From contig NZ_SLZF01000014.1 of NCBI RefSeq assembly GCF_004341515.1, positions 124,001-188,000 on the forward strand: DNA of 64,000 nucleotides, in the 5' to 3' direction. This DNA is from Allobosea sp. BK604 (GTDB lineage Bacteria; Pseudomonadota; Alphaproteobacteria; Rhizobiales; Beijerinckiaceae). Every line of letters begins with the position of its first letter. The first letter of the stretch is position 1. Below the pieces are notes generated by a model. It was not told the DNA's origin. It searched no databases and saw only the letters and a program-made list of their open reading frames with translations. Position numbers and translations under genes: made by a program. Of this stretch, positions 14,308 through 25,126 are shown piece by piece.

Positions 14308-16536
14308 TCAGCGCAGCCGAATTCCGCCGCCGGGCGGAGACAGCTCGCGGATGCCGACCTGCATCGGCGCGCTCGCGCTGCGGATCGGCTCGATCGTCTT
14401 GAACATCTGGCCGACCGCCGAGAGCACCTCGAACGACTGCCGCGGCATGTGCCCGGCGCCCGGGCCCGTCGCCGCTGCCGTGGTCGTGGCCGGCGTATTC
14501 GCCTTGGCGACGGTCGCTCCCTTCGGATCGACCGGCGGCATGACGCCCGGGATCGGCTTCAGCTCGAGCCCCTGATGGGCGAACTGCATGATCTCCTTCC
14601 AGGTCATGGCCGGCAGGGCGCCGCCGGTCATGTTCGCGGTCGAGGTCGAATCGTCATTGCCGAACCAGACCGCACCGACGAGGTTGCCGGAAAAGCCGAC
14701 ATACCAGGCGTCCTTGTAGCCATTGGTCGTGCCGGTCTTGCCGGCGGTGATGACGCCCTCGAGCGCGGCGCGCCGGCCTGTGCCCTCGGTCGGCACCTTC
14801 GAGAGCATGAAGTTCATGTCCTGCACGACCTGCGTGCTCAGCACCTGCTTCGGCGGCGGCTCGTCGCGGTCATGCCGGTAGATGTCGTCGCCCTGGGAGT
14901 TGCGGATCTCGATCGCGGCATAGGGCTGCGCCCGCTTGCCGCCATTGGCGAAGACCGCATAGCCCGCCGCCTGGTCCATCACCGTGACCTCGGCGGCGCC
15001 GATCGGCAGCGAGACCGTGTCGGTCAGCGGCGTGGTCAGGCCCATGGCGCGGGCGGTCTCGACGATCTTGGCACGGCCGATCTTGGCGGCGCGGGCCTCG
15101 TGCGTCTCGCCGGTCGCCTTGCCGATCGCGATCGACATCTGCACCGGTATCGTGTTGATCGACTTGGCGAGCGCGACCGTCAGCGGCATCGAGCCGGCAT
15201 AGGAGCGGCCGTAATTGTTGGGGCACCAGTTGCCGATGCAGACCGGCCGGTCGGTCACGATCGTCGTCGGCTTGTAGAGCCCGGCCGAGAGCGCCGCGGC
15301 GTAGACATAGGGCTTGAACGAGGAGCCGGGCTGTCTGGCGGCCGTGGCGCGGTTGAACTGGCTCGCGCCATAGTCGCGCCCGCCGACAATGGCGCGCACC
15401 GCCCCGTCCGGATCCATGATCACGGTCGCTGCCTGCTTCACGTGATAGGCCGGGCCGTGCTGGCGCAAGATCGACTCGATCGCCTCGTCCGCGCGCTGCT
15501 GGATCGCAGGATCGTAGGGCGTCTTCACGGTCAGCACCCGGTCGGGGCCGATTTCGCCATTATCGGCCAGGCGTTTCACCTCGTCGAAGGCCCAGTCGAG
15601 ATAGTAATCCGGGGTCGTGTCGCGCTTGCGGTCGACCGGCGTCGCCGGGTTGCGGCGGGCCGAGTCGATCTGGCCGGCGGTCATGAAGCCGGCATCGACC
15701 ATATTGTTGAGCACGTCGTTGGCGCGGGCGCGGGCCGCCGGCAGGTTGACATGCGGCGCATATTTCGTCGGCGCCTTGAACAGGCCGGCGAGCATCGCGG
15801 CCTCGGCCACGCTGACATCCTTCACCGACTTGCCGAAATAATACTCGGCCGCCGCGGCCACGCCGAACGTGCCGCCGCCCATATAGGCGCGGTCGAGATA
15901 GAGCTTCAGGATCTCGTTCTTGCTCAGGCGGTATTCGAGCCAGAGCGCCAGGAAGGCTTCCTTGATCTTGCGGTCGAGCGAGCGCTCGTTGCTCAGGAAC
16001 AGGTTCTTGGCGAGCTGCTGCGTGATCGAAGAGCCGCCCTGCACCACGCCGGAGGCGCGGGCATTCACCGTCAGCGCGCGGAAGGTGCCGATGATGTCGA
16101 TGCCGAAATGGTCATAGAAGCGCCGGTCCTCGGTTGCCAGCACCGCCTTGATCAGGTGGTCGGGCAATTCCTCGAGCTTCAGCGAATCGTCATGGCGCGC
16201 GCCGCGATGGCCGATCTCGGAACCATAGCGGTCGAGGAAGGTTACGGCGAAGACCTGGTTCTTCAGCGCCTCCTCGCGGCCCTCGCGAAAGGCCGGGATC
16301 GCCAGCAGCAGCACGACCAGCGAACCGGCGATGCCGACATTCAGGCCTTCGCTGGCGAATTCGGCGGCGACGCGTTTTCCGCCGGTGACGGTGAAGCGGT
16401 CGGCGAAGCTGCGGATGCGCTCATAGAACTCGCCGCTGCGGCGCCCTGCGCCCCAGAGCGTGTCGTCCAGCCACGAGTCGACGGCAAGCGCGAAGCGCTT
16501 GAGACGTGTCGTCCAGCGTGCCTTTCTGAACTCCAT
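14308..16536 (-). CDS. mrcA: Penicillin-binding protein 1A (bifunctional transglycosylase/transpeptidase)
   Basis: 742 residues. A cytoplasmic basic N-terminus is followed by one TM helix at about residues 66-84. The GT51 domain has EDRRFYDHFGID (about 137), QGGSSITQQLAKNLFLSNER and RKIKEAFLALWLE. The transpeptidase domain has the SxxK motif in GSSFKP (about 405), SIN in LAKSINTIP and KTGT (about 600). It polymerises lipid II and cross-links peptidoglycan in the periplasm. The last 100 residues are Pro/Thr/Ala-rich and probably flexible. All catalytic motifs are intact. ATG 16534-16536 opens the frame. Confidence 0.97.
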   Translation of the reverse strand: MEFRKARWTTRLKRFALAVDSWLDDTLWGAGRRSGEFYERIRSFADRFTVTGGKRVAAEFASEGLNVGIAGSLVVLLLAIPAFREGREEALKNQVFAVTFLDRYGSEIGHRGARHDDSLKLEELPDHLIKAVLATEDRRFYDHFGIDIIGTFRALTVNARASGVVQGGSSITQQLAKNLFLSNERSLDRKIKEAFLALWLEYRLSKNEILKLYLDRAYMGGGTFGVAAAAEYYFGKSVKDVSVAEAAMLAGLFKAPTKYAPHVNLPAARARANDVLNNMVDAGFMTAGQIDSARRNPATPVDRKRDTTPDYYLDWAFDEVKRLADNGEIGPDRVLTVKTPYDPAIQQRADEAIESILRQHGPAYHVKQAATVIMDPDGAVRAIVGGRDYGASQFNRATAARQPGSSFKPYVYAAALSAGLYKPTTIVTDRPVCIGNWCPNNYGRSYAGSMPLTVALAKSINTIPVQMSIAIGKATGETHEARAAKIGRAKIVETARAMGLTTPLTDTVSLPIGAAEVTVMDQAAGYAVFANGGKRAQPYAAIEIRNSQGDDIYRHDRDEPPPKQVLSTQVVQDMNFMLSKVPTEGTGRRAALEGVITAGKTGTTNGYKDAWYVGFSGNLVGAVWFGNDDSTSTANMTGGALPAMTWKEIMQFAHQGLELKPIPGVMPPVDPKGATVAKANTPATTTAAATGPGAGHMPRQSFEVLSAVGQMFKTIEPIRSASAPMQVGIRELSPPGGGIRLR

Positions 16537-16803
16537 GCCGACCTGGCTATCCCGATAAGAGCCGCTGAAGTCTTCCTGCCGCGCCCTGAACGCCTTGGCA
16601 ACCCAAACCGTTCCGGGTTGTGGAGATATGCTTTCCGCGGCCCGGCGATAAGGGGTAGGCCGCCACGCTTTGGGGGTATGTGACCTGTATCACGCATGAT
16701 CCCGGATTCGTGACCGGCTGACGCCCGAAACGCTCGGAATCACGCTGCGCATGCGCGCTCGCGCCTCCTTCCATCGCGGCAGCGGAGAGCGCATAAGCAG
16801 GCC

Positions 16804-17295
16804 ATGGATGACAAGGCGCAACTGCCCGAGCCGTTCTGGCGCACGAAGACGCTCGACGAGATGACGCCCGAGGAGTGGGAATCGCTTTGCGACGGCTGCG
16901 GTCGCTGCTGCCTGGTCAAGCTCGAGGACGAGGATACCGGGCGCATCCACGCCACCGATATCGGCTGCCGCCTGTTCGATGCCGGTACCTGCCGCTGCAA
17001 GGATTACGCGAACCGCTCGGCCACCGTGCCCGATTGCGTGACGCTGACGCCGAAGGAGGTGCGCGAGCTCGCCTGGCTGCCGCCGACCTGTGCCTACCGG
17101 CTGGTCGGGGAGGGGCGGGACCTGCCCTGGTGGCACCCGCTGGTCTCGGGCGATCCGGAATCGGTCGTCGCCGCCGGCGTCTCGGTGCGCGGGCGCATCT
17201 ATGCGAGCGAGGAGGATGTCGCCGAGGACGACCTCGTCGAGCGCATCGTCAACTGGCCGCTGCGCTGGCCGCGGGCGGCGAAAGCTGCTAAGTGA
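16804..17295 (+). CDS. YcgN/UPF0260 family cysteine-cluster protein
   Basis: 163 residues with the N-terminal cluster CDGCGRCCLVKLED (about 29-42) and further cysteines in DIGCRLFDAGTCRCKDY. This is the typical YcgN pattern, presumed to bind zinc or an Fe-S cluster. The remaining motifs (CVTLTPKEVRELAWLPPTCAYR, GRDLPWWHPLVSGD) are those of the family. It is cytoplasmic. Function is unknown. It is divergent from PBP1A, with a 267-base gap between the start codons. Confidence 0.93.
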   Translation: MDDKAQLPEPFWRTKTLDEMTPEEWESLCDGCGRCCLVKLEDEDTGRIHATDIGCRLFDAGTCRCKDYANRSATVPDCVTLTPKEVRELAWLPPTCAYRLVGEGRDLPWWHPLVSGDPESVVAAGVSVRGRIYASEEDVAEDDLVERIVNWPLRWPRAAKAAK

Positions 17296-17584
17296 CGGTA
17301 CATTGCCGTCGAGCTGTTATTTAAATCGATTTAGATTACCTAAATACAGCTCCGCTGAAGTGAAATCACCGCCCGGTGAAATGAATTCAGCCCCACGGAT
17401 CGGCCGATGGTAACCTTATTCGTCAAAGGTATCCGTTATTCCTGCCTCTTGGCTCATTGATTGTTCATCTGCTTTTCGGCATGAACCACGTCGCGCACAT
17501 GCGCTGGACGATATCGTTCGCTGCATGAAACAATCCCGATGCCGCGGCGTTGCTACGCGCGGCTAACGTGAAGAGGCGGTGCTG
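17296..17584. promoter_or_regulatory. Leader/promoter region of ppdK with an AT-rich hairpin
   Basis: Contains a long AT-rich hairpin at 17311-17352: GAGCTGTTATTTA pairs with TAAATACAGCTC with one bulged base. It could terminate the YcgN gene (no T run follows) or act as a regulatory site. The rest (17353-17570) is markedly less GC-rich than the genes and is the expected place for the ppdK promoter. No RNA gene or ORF is credible. Confidence 0.45.
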
Positions 17585-20257
<2,673 letters not shown>

Positions 20258-20269
<12 letters not shown>

Positions 20270-20325
20270 GCTGAGGAAGGCTGAGCCCAGGGAACGCCGA
20301 GCCAAGCAAGGCTGAGCCATCGACC
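20258..20325. repeat. Imperfect short tandem repeats spanning the ppdK stop
   Basis: Units of about 15-17 bases built on AAGGAAGGCTGAGC occur three to four times, starting inside the last codons of ppdK and running towards the HAD gene. Each unit contains a TGA equivalent to the ppdK stop. It looks like slippage duplication of the gene end. Confidence 0.65.
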
Positions 20326-20354
20326 TTGCAGGGTCGGCGGGATAGGTTCGCCCC

Positions 20355-21068
20355 ATGTCCCACCGCGCTCTCACCACGATCGGTTTCGACGCCGACGATA
20401 CGCTCTGGCAGAACGAGCAGTTCTTCCGGCTGACGGAGGAGCGCTTCGTCGCGCTGCTTGGCAGCCATGGCGAGGCGGCCGAGATCTCCGGCAAGCTGCT
20501 CGAGGCGGAGCGCCGCAACCTCGCCTTCTACGGTTTCGGCATCAAGGGCTTCACGCTTTCGATGATCGAGACCGCGATCGAGGTGACGAAGGGCGACGTG
20601 CCGGCCGGGGTGATCGCCGAGATCCTGGCGGCGGGCCGCGAGATGCTCGCCCATCCCGTCGAGACCTTGCCGCATGCCGCCGAGACGCTTCAGGCGCTGT
20701 CCGGCGAGTACCGGCTGGTGCTGATCACCAAGGGCGATCTCTTCGATCAGGAGCGCAAGCTGGCGCAATCCGGCCTCGGCGATATCTTCGACGGCGTCGA
20801 GATCGTCAGCGACAAATCGGCCGCGACCTACGAGCGCGTCTTCGCCCGCCATGGCGATGGCGCGCAGAAGGCGATGATGGTCGGCAATTCGCTGAAATCC
20901 GACATCCTGCCGGCGCTCGCAGCCGGCTCATGGGCGGTGCATGTCCCGCATGCGCTGACCTGGGCGCTGGAGCATGCCGAGGAGCCGGAAGGGCAGGGGC
21001 GCTATCACAAGCTGCCGGACCTGATCGGGCTTCATCCGCTTATCCGAAAGATAGGGCAGGATTGCTGA
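20355..21068 (+). CDS. HAD superfamily hydrolase
   Basis: 237 residues. HAD motif I is FDADDTLW, with nucleophile Asp and acid/base Asp. Motif II is LITKGD (Thr). Motif III Lys lies in VSDKSA, and motif IV is MVGNSLKSD. An all-alpha cap of about 80 residues (LTEERFVALLG to TLPHAAETL) sits between motifs I and II, as in subfamily I phosphatases. It probably dephosphorylates a small metabolite; the substrate cannot be named. It starts 85 bases after ppdK. Confidence 0.9.
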   Translation: MSHRALTTIGFDADDTLWQNEQFFRLTEERFVALLGSHGEAAEISGKLLEAERRNLAFYGFGIKGFTLSMIETAIEVTKGDVPAGVIAEILAAGREMLAHPVETLPHAAETLQALSGEYRLVLITKGDLFDQERKLAQSGLGDIFDGVEIVSDKSAATYERVFARHGDGAQKAMMVGNSLKSDILPALAAGSWAVHVPHALTWALEHAEEPEGQGRYHKLPDLIGLHPLIRKIGQDC

Positions 21069-21286
21069 CCAATTCTGCTGGACCGGGATTGCAATTCGTG
21101 GTAGTGCTGCCCACGTAAGACGAGATGCGGCCGGGTTCTGGCCAATCCTCGGCGGGGATGAAGTCCCGGTCGGCGGGCCCCAATCAGATCCACCACACAT
21201 CGTTATCAAGGCCACGGTAAGGCGTCCGCGCGTCGAGCCGTGTCTTCCATAAGTGCACGCGGGATCTGAACTAAAGGACTACGCCC
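21069..21286 (+). promoter_or_regulatory. Long structured leader of the cold-shock gene
   Basis: 218 bases between the HAD gene and csp. Short complementary segments near the start codon can pair in alternative ways: CACGG 21213-21217 with CCGTG 21238-21242, and CCGCG 21226-21230 with CGCGG 21258-21262. The ribosome site AAAGGA is at 21273-21278. Cold-shock mRNAs commonly have long thermosensitive leaders; that this one acts so is inference. Confidence 0.45.
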
Positions 21287-21496
21287 ATGAACAAGGGTAC
21301 CGTTAAGTGGTTCAACGCCACCAAGGGCTATGGCTTCATCACCCCGGAAAACGGCGGTCAGGACGTGTTCGTCCACATCAGCGCCGTCGAGCGCGCTGGC
21401 CTGCGCGAGCTGCGTGACGGCCAGGTCGTCAGCTTCGAGCTGATCGCCGATCGCAAGACCGGCAAGACCTCGGCCGGCAACCTCGTCGTCGCCTGA
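21287..21496 (+). CDS. cspA: Cold-shock protein (CspA family)
   Basis: 69 residues, a single cold-shock domain. RNP1 is KGYGFITP (residues 13-20) and RNP2 is VFVHIS (28-33); GTVKWFNATKGYGFI is diagnostic. It binds single-stranded RNA and DNA and melts mRNA structure, acting in the cytoplasm. The AAAGGA ribosome site has eight-base spacing. It is followed by a strong hairpin and then a DEAD-box helicase gene, a combination that fits RNA remodelling at low temperature. Confidence 0.97.
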   Translation: MNKGTVKWFNATKGYGFITPENGGQDVFVHISAVERAGLRELRDGQVVSFELIADRKTGKTSAGNLVVA

Positions 21497-21507
21497 GGCG
21501 AAGCTTC

Positions 21508-21534
21508 GCCGGGAGGGTGAACCACCCTCCCGGC
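21508..21534 (+). terminator. Strong hairpin between cspA and the helicase gene
   Basis: A perfect 12-bp stem, GCCGGGAGGGTG / CACCCTCCCGGC, with a three-base loop, 12 bases past the cspA stop. There is no T run, so it may act as an attenuator or mRNA 3'-end stabiliser and not as a full terminator. Confidence 0.6.
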
Positions 21535-21588
21535 ATCACGACAAAACCTCCCGGCGCGTGGCTAGCGGTTCGCCGGCAGGAAGAGACC

Positions 21589-23178
21589 ATGCAAATGGCC
21601 GGACACGAGTCGGTGGCGCAACCGGTTTCCACATGTGCCCCTCGCGTCCCGGCTTCGGAAAGATCCGTTTTGACTAAATTTACCGACCTCGGATTGGCCG
21701 AGCCGCTCCTCAAGGCGCTCGCGGCCGAAGGTTATGCCACGCCGACGCCGATCCAGGCGCAGGCTATCCCCCATATTCTCGCCGGCAAGGACATGTTCGG
21801 CGCGGCCCAGACCGGGACCGGCAAGACGGCGGCCTTCTCGCTGCCGATGCTGCACCTGCTGCTGAACAAGCCGCGGCGCATGCAGCCGCGCTCGGTGCGC
21901 GCGCTGATCCTCAGCCCGACGCGCGAGCTCGCGGCCCAGATCGAGGCCAATATCGCGACCTACGCGCAGTTCACCACCGTCAAGTCGACGGTGATCTTCG
22001 GCGGCGTGCCGGTCGGCAAGCAGATCCGCGCGCTCGGCCAGCATGTCGACATTCTCGTCGCGACGCCCGGCCGCCTGCTCGACCTCGTCGACCAGCGCGC
22101 CGTCTCGCTGCGCGAGATCGAGTTCCTGGTGCTCGACGAAGCCGATCAGATGCTCGATCTCGGCTTCATCCACGCGCTGCGCCGGATCGCGACCCTGATC
22201 CCGAAGGAGCGCCAGACGCTGCTGTTCTCGGCCACCATGCCGAAGCAGATCCGCGAGATCGCCTCGGCCTATCTCACCAATCCGGTCGAGGTCGCGGTGA
22301 CCCCGGTCGCCACCACCGCCGAGAAGGTCGACCAGCGCGTCATCCATACGCAGCCGGGCGATAAGCCCACGCTGCTGGCGAAGACGCTGGGCGTTCCCGA
22401 GATGGAGCGCGCCATCGTCTTCACCCGCACCAAGCATGGCGCTGACAAGGTCGTGCGCCAGCTCGAGCAGTCGGGCCTGAAGGCTGCCGCGATCCATGGC
22501 AACAAGAGCCAGGGCCAGCGCGAGCGCGCCCTCGGCGCGTTCCGTGACGGCGAGTTGCGCATCCTGGTCGCGACCGACATCGCCGCCCGCGGCATCGATG
22601 TCGACGGCATCAGCCATGTCGTGAATTTCGACCTGCCGAACGTGCCGGAGACCTATGTCCACCGCATCGGCCGCACGGCCCGCGCCGGCGCGGCCGGTGT
22701 CGCCATCGCCTTCTGCACGCCGGAAGAGCGTGGCGACCTCGCCGCGATCGAGAAGCTGACCAAGGTCTCGCTGACCCCGGTCGGCGAGGTGCCGTACTGG
22801 GACGGTCGCATTCCGAAGAAGCCGCCGCAGAACCAGGGCCGCGGTGGCCGCAACAACGGCCAGAATGGCGGCGGTGGCCGCGACCATGGCCGGCCGCAGG
22901 GCCAGCAGCGCCGTGACGGCGGCCAGAATGGCGGCAGGCCACAGCATGAGGGCAGGCCACAGCATGCCGGCAAGCCGCAGCATGCCGGCAAGCCCCAGCA
23001 CGGCAACGGCCAGCGTTCCGAAGCTCAGCGCCAGGAACGCCAGCCGCAGCGTCACGAGGCCCCGGCCGCACGAAAAGACGGCGGAAACGGCAAGGAAGGG
23101 CTTGGCGGCGTCGCCTTCTTGCAGCAAAGAACAGAGCAACGCCGCAATAACGGCGGCGCCCGGCGGCGCGCGGACTGA
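21589..23178 (+). CDS. DEAD-box ATP-dependent RNA helicase (RhlE/DeaD type)
   Basis: 529 residues. Motifs in order: TPTPIQAQAIP (Q), AQTGTGKT (I), PTRELAAQI (Ia), ATPGRLLD (Ib), DEAD (II), SATMP (III), VFTRTKHGAD (IV), VATDIAARGIDVDGI (V), HRIGRTARAG (VI). The last 130 residues are Gly/Arg/Asn/Gln-rich with an 18-bp tandem repeat and probably bind RNA. It unwinds RNA duplexes in the cytoplasm. ATG 21589 has AGGAAGAG upstream; GTG 21517 is in frame but lies in the hairpin of the cspA end. The neighbours cspA and infA suggest a role in ribosome biogenesis or cold growth. Confidence 0.93.
   Translation: MQMAGHESVAQPVSTCAPRVPASERSVLTKFTDLGLAEPLLKALAAEGYATPTPIQAQAIPHILAGKDMFGAAQTGTGKTAAFSLPMLHLLLNKPRRMQPRSVRALILSPTRELAAQIEANIATYAQFTTVKSTVIFGGVPVGKQIRALGQHVDILVATPGRLLDLVDQRAVSLREIEFLVLDEADQMLDLGFIHALRRIATLIPKERQTLLFSATMPKQIREIASAYLTNPVEVAVTPVATTAEKVDQRVIHTQPGDKPTLLAKTLGVPEMERAIVFTRTKHGADKVVRQLEQSGLKAAAIHGNKSQGQRERALGAFRDGELRILVATDIAARGIDVDGISHVVNFDLPNVPETYVHRIGRTARAGAAGVAIAFCTPEERGDLAAIEKLTKVSLTPVGEVPYWDGRIPKKPPQNQGRGGRNNGQNGGGGRDHGRPQGQQRRDGGQNGGRPQHEGRPQHAGKPQHAGKPQHGNGQRSEAQRQERQPQRHEAPAARKDGGNGKEGLGGVAFLQQRTEQRRNNGGARRRAD
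22933..23004 (+). repeat. Four 18-bp tandem repeats in the helicase C-terminus
   Basis: Units at 22933, 22951, 22969 and 22987 encode GRPQHE, GRPQHA, GKPQHA and GKPQHG. They are in frame and vary by a few bases. They lie in the low-complexity RNA-binding tail. Confidence 0.88.
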
Positions 23179-23259
23179 CGCGCGCGACCGGACAACGACC
23201 GGACCAGCGGATCATCTGATCCGGTCGTCGGCCCGGGGGCGCATTAGAAGGACCAAGGA

Positions 23260-23532
23260 ATGGCGAAAGAAGAACTGCTCGAATTCGATGGCACGGTGGT
23301 CGAAGTGCTTCCCGACGGCAACTACCGCGTGAAGCTCGACAACGATCACGTGATCCTGGCCTACGCGGCCGGCAAGATGAAGAAGAACCGCATCCGCACG
23401 ATCGCCGGCGACAGGGTCGTCGTCGAGATGTCGCCCTACGATCTCGATCGCGGCCGCATCAACTTCCGTCAGAAGACCGCCGGCCCGGCCCCGGGTGGCC
23501 CGCCGCGCAACCAGAATTTCCGCCGGCGCTGA
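23260..23532 (+). CDS. infA: Translation initiation factor IF-1
   Basis: 90 residues. The OB-fold of IF-1 is clear: MAKEELLEFDGTVVEVLPDG, YRVKLDNDHVILAYAAGKMK and RIRTIAGDRVVVEMSPYDL. It occupies the A site of the 30S subunit during initiation. It is longer than the roughly 72 residues of E. coli IF-1 because of a basic, Gly/Pro/Arg C-terminal tail (GPAPGGPPRNQNFRRR), a form seen in some Alphaproteobacteria that carry a second IF-1-like gene. CCAAGGA precedes ATG 23260. It lies 81 bases after the DEAD-box helicase. Confidence 0.95.
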   Translation: MAKEELLEFDGTVVEVLPDGNYRVKLDNDHVILAYAAGKMKKNRIRTIAGDRVVVEMSPYDLDRGRINFRQKTAGPAPGGPPRNQNFRRR

Positions 23533-23542
23533 GCGGCCTGGC

Positions 23543-23812
23543 GTGCAATTCGGCCGAGCCGATATCCTGTTCATCGCAGTCGGTGCCGTGCTCGGCGCCG
23601 CTGTCGGCTTCGCCGTCAAGGCGGGCTGGCTCGCGACCTACGCGGCCTTTCCGCATTATCTCTTCGTCCTGATCGGCATGGGCCTGATCGAGGTGATCGC
23701 CGGCTTCATCACCGCCCGGCCACCTGGAACGCTCGTCGGCATGCCGGCCCGTATCGCCGCCTTCGTCGTCGGCGTTGGCGCGCAGATGCTGGTTGCGGGC
23801 GGCATCTCCTGA
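23543..23812 (+). CDS. Small integral membrane protein, function unknown
   Basis: 89 residues from GTG 23543, ten bases after infA. Three hydrophobic helices are visible (DILFIAVGAVLGAAVGFAV, FPHYLFVLIGMGLIEVIAG, MPARIAAFVVGVGAQMLV) with short loops. No strong ribosome site is seen, so coupling to infA is likely. The reading frame extends upstream into infA, which makes the start uncertain. I recognise no family. Confidence 0.6.
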   Translation: MQFGRADILFIAVGAVLGAAVGFAVKAGWLATYAAFPHYLFVLIGMGLIEVIAGFITARPPGTLVGMPARIAAFVVGVGAQMLVAGGIS

Positions 23813-23900
23813 CTTAGTCATAAACTGAGCACATGTTTGACCCGGCGTCCGCCGCATAGGCGCGGCGCTGGCCAGCCCATGGCAGACGTGGTAATATCCT

Positions 23901-23919
23901 TATGCTCAAAACGAGCATA
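23901..23919. promoter_or_regulatory. 19-bp palindrome upstream of nadA, probable operator
   Basis: TATGCTC, five bases, GAGCATA: a perfect 7-bp inverted repeat 65 bases before nadA. Its size and symmetry suit a dimeric repressor. Alphaproteobacterial nad operons are controlled by NadQ, which makes NadQ the first candidate; I cannot confirm that the consensus matches. Confidence 0.6.
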
Positions 23920-23920
23920 G

Positions 23921-23965
23921 CCAGCTAGAAAAGAGCTGGCGGCGATCCGAACTGTCCCGGATCGC
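23921..23965 (+). promoter_or_regulatory. Two consecutive hairpins in the nadA leader
   Basis: CCAGCT (23921-23926) pairs with AGCTGG (23934-23939), and GCGATCCG (23942-23949) pairs with CGGATCGC (23958-23965). The ribosome site AGGAGG follows just before ATG 23985. The hairpins lie between the palindrome and the start, so they are probably in the mRNA leader. Confidence 0.5.
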
Positions 23966-23984
23966 TGGAGGATAGGAGGATGCC

Positions 23985-25073
23985 ATGTCTTTGGGCTTCG
24001 ATACCGGCAAGACTGCCGCTCGTCCGGCGGCCGCCGCGCGCCGCAAGGACGATCCACGCTTCCGGCCCCTGCCGATGCCGGACCTGACCTGGACCCCCGA
24101 GGTCGAGGCCGCGACCGCTCATCTCTACGAGAAGGTCAAGACCGTCATTCCCGCGGTGGAGTGGCCCTTCTTCGCGCCGACGATCAAGGCGATCAACGAG
24201 CTGAAGCAGGTCCGCAACGCGGTCATCCTCGGCCATAACTACATGACGCCGGAGATCTTCCATTGCGTCGCCGATATCGTCGGCGACTCCCTGCAGCTCG
24301 CCAAGGTCGCCTCGAAGACCAAGGCCGAGGTGATCGTGCAGGGCGGGGTGCATTTCATGGCCGAGACCTCGAAGCTGCTCAGCCCCGAGAAGATCGTGCT
24401 GATGCCGGACATGAAGGCCGGCTGCTCGCTCGCCGCCTCGATCACCGGGGCCGATATCCGCCTGCTGCGCGAGCGCTATCCCGGCCGCCCGGTCGTCGCC
24501 TATGTCAACACCTCCGCCGACGTGAAGGCCGAGGTCGATATCTGCTGCACCTCGTCCAACGCGGTCCAGGTGGTCGAGAGCCTCGGCGTGCCCGAGGTGA
24601 TCTTCGTGCCCGACCAGTATCTCGCCAAGAACGTCGCGGCCCAGACCAAGGTGAAGATCATCTCCTGGGCCGGCGCCTGCGAGGTCCATGAGCGCTTCAC
24701 CGCCGAGGAGCTGGTGCGCTATCGCGAGGCTGATCCGAGCATCAAGATCATCGCCCATCCCGAATGCCCGCCGGAAGTCGTCGCCGTCGCCGATTATGCC
24801 GGCTCGACCAAGGGCATGATCGACTGGGTGAAGAACGAGCTGCCGGGCCGCGTCCTGCTCGTGACCGAGTGCTCGATGGCCGACAATGTCGCGGCCGAGA
24901 CCAAGGGCGTCGAGTTCGTGCGCCCCTGCAATCTCTGCCCGCATATGAAGCGCATCACCTTGCCCAAGATCCTCGATACGCTGCTCTACATGCGCGAGGA
25001 GGTCGTCATCGACCCCGTCATGGCCGAGCGCGCGCGTCGTTCGGTCGAGCGCATGGTCAACCTCACCATGTGA
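23985..25073 (+). CDS. nadA: Quinolinate synthase
   Basis: 362 residues. Condenses iminoaspartate (from NadB) with dihydroxyacetone phosphate to quinolinate, using a 4Fe-4S cluster, in the cytoplasm. Conserved segments include ILGHNYMTPEIFH, GDSLQLAKVA, MPDMKAGCSLA, YVNTSADVKAEVDICCTS, HPECPPEVV, VTECSMADN and the C-terminal CNLCPHMKRITL. Cysteines in AGCSL, HPEC, TECS and CNLC supply cluster-ligand candidates. It is first in nadA-nadB-nadC and has AGGAGG close to ATG 23985. Confidence 0.97.
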   Translation: MSLGFDTGKTAARPAAAARRKDDPRFRPLPMPDLTWTPEVEAATAHLYEKVKTVIPAVEWPFFAPTIKAINELKQVRNAVILGHNYMTPEIFHCVADIVGDSLQLAKVASKTKAEVIVQGGVHFMAETSKLLSPEKIVLMPDMKAGCSLAASITGADIRLLRERYPGRPVVAYVNTSADVKAEVDICCTSSNAVQVVESLGVPEVIFVPDQYLAKNVAAQTKVKIISWAGACEVHERFTAEELVRYREADPSIKIIAHPECPPEVVAVADYAGSTKGMIDWVKNELPGRVLLVTECSMADNVAAETKGVEFVRPCNLCPHMKRITLPKILDTLLYMREEVVIDPVMAERARRSVERMVNLTM

Positions 25074-25126
25074 GCAAAGGGGACGCCGAGTAACCCTCCC
25101 GGCAGCGGGAGGGGGCGGGAGCACCC

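Noticed and set aside
13963..16683. 906-codon open frame on the plus strand opposite PBP1A
   Set aside because: It is the antisense shadow of the intact PBP1A and DUF1214 genes. Its product is His/Arg/Gly-rich with no family motif, as expected from GC-rich third positions.
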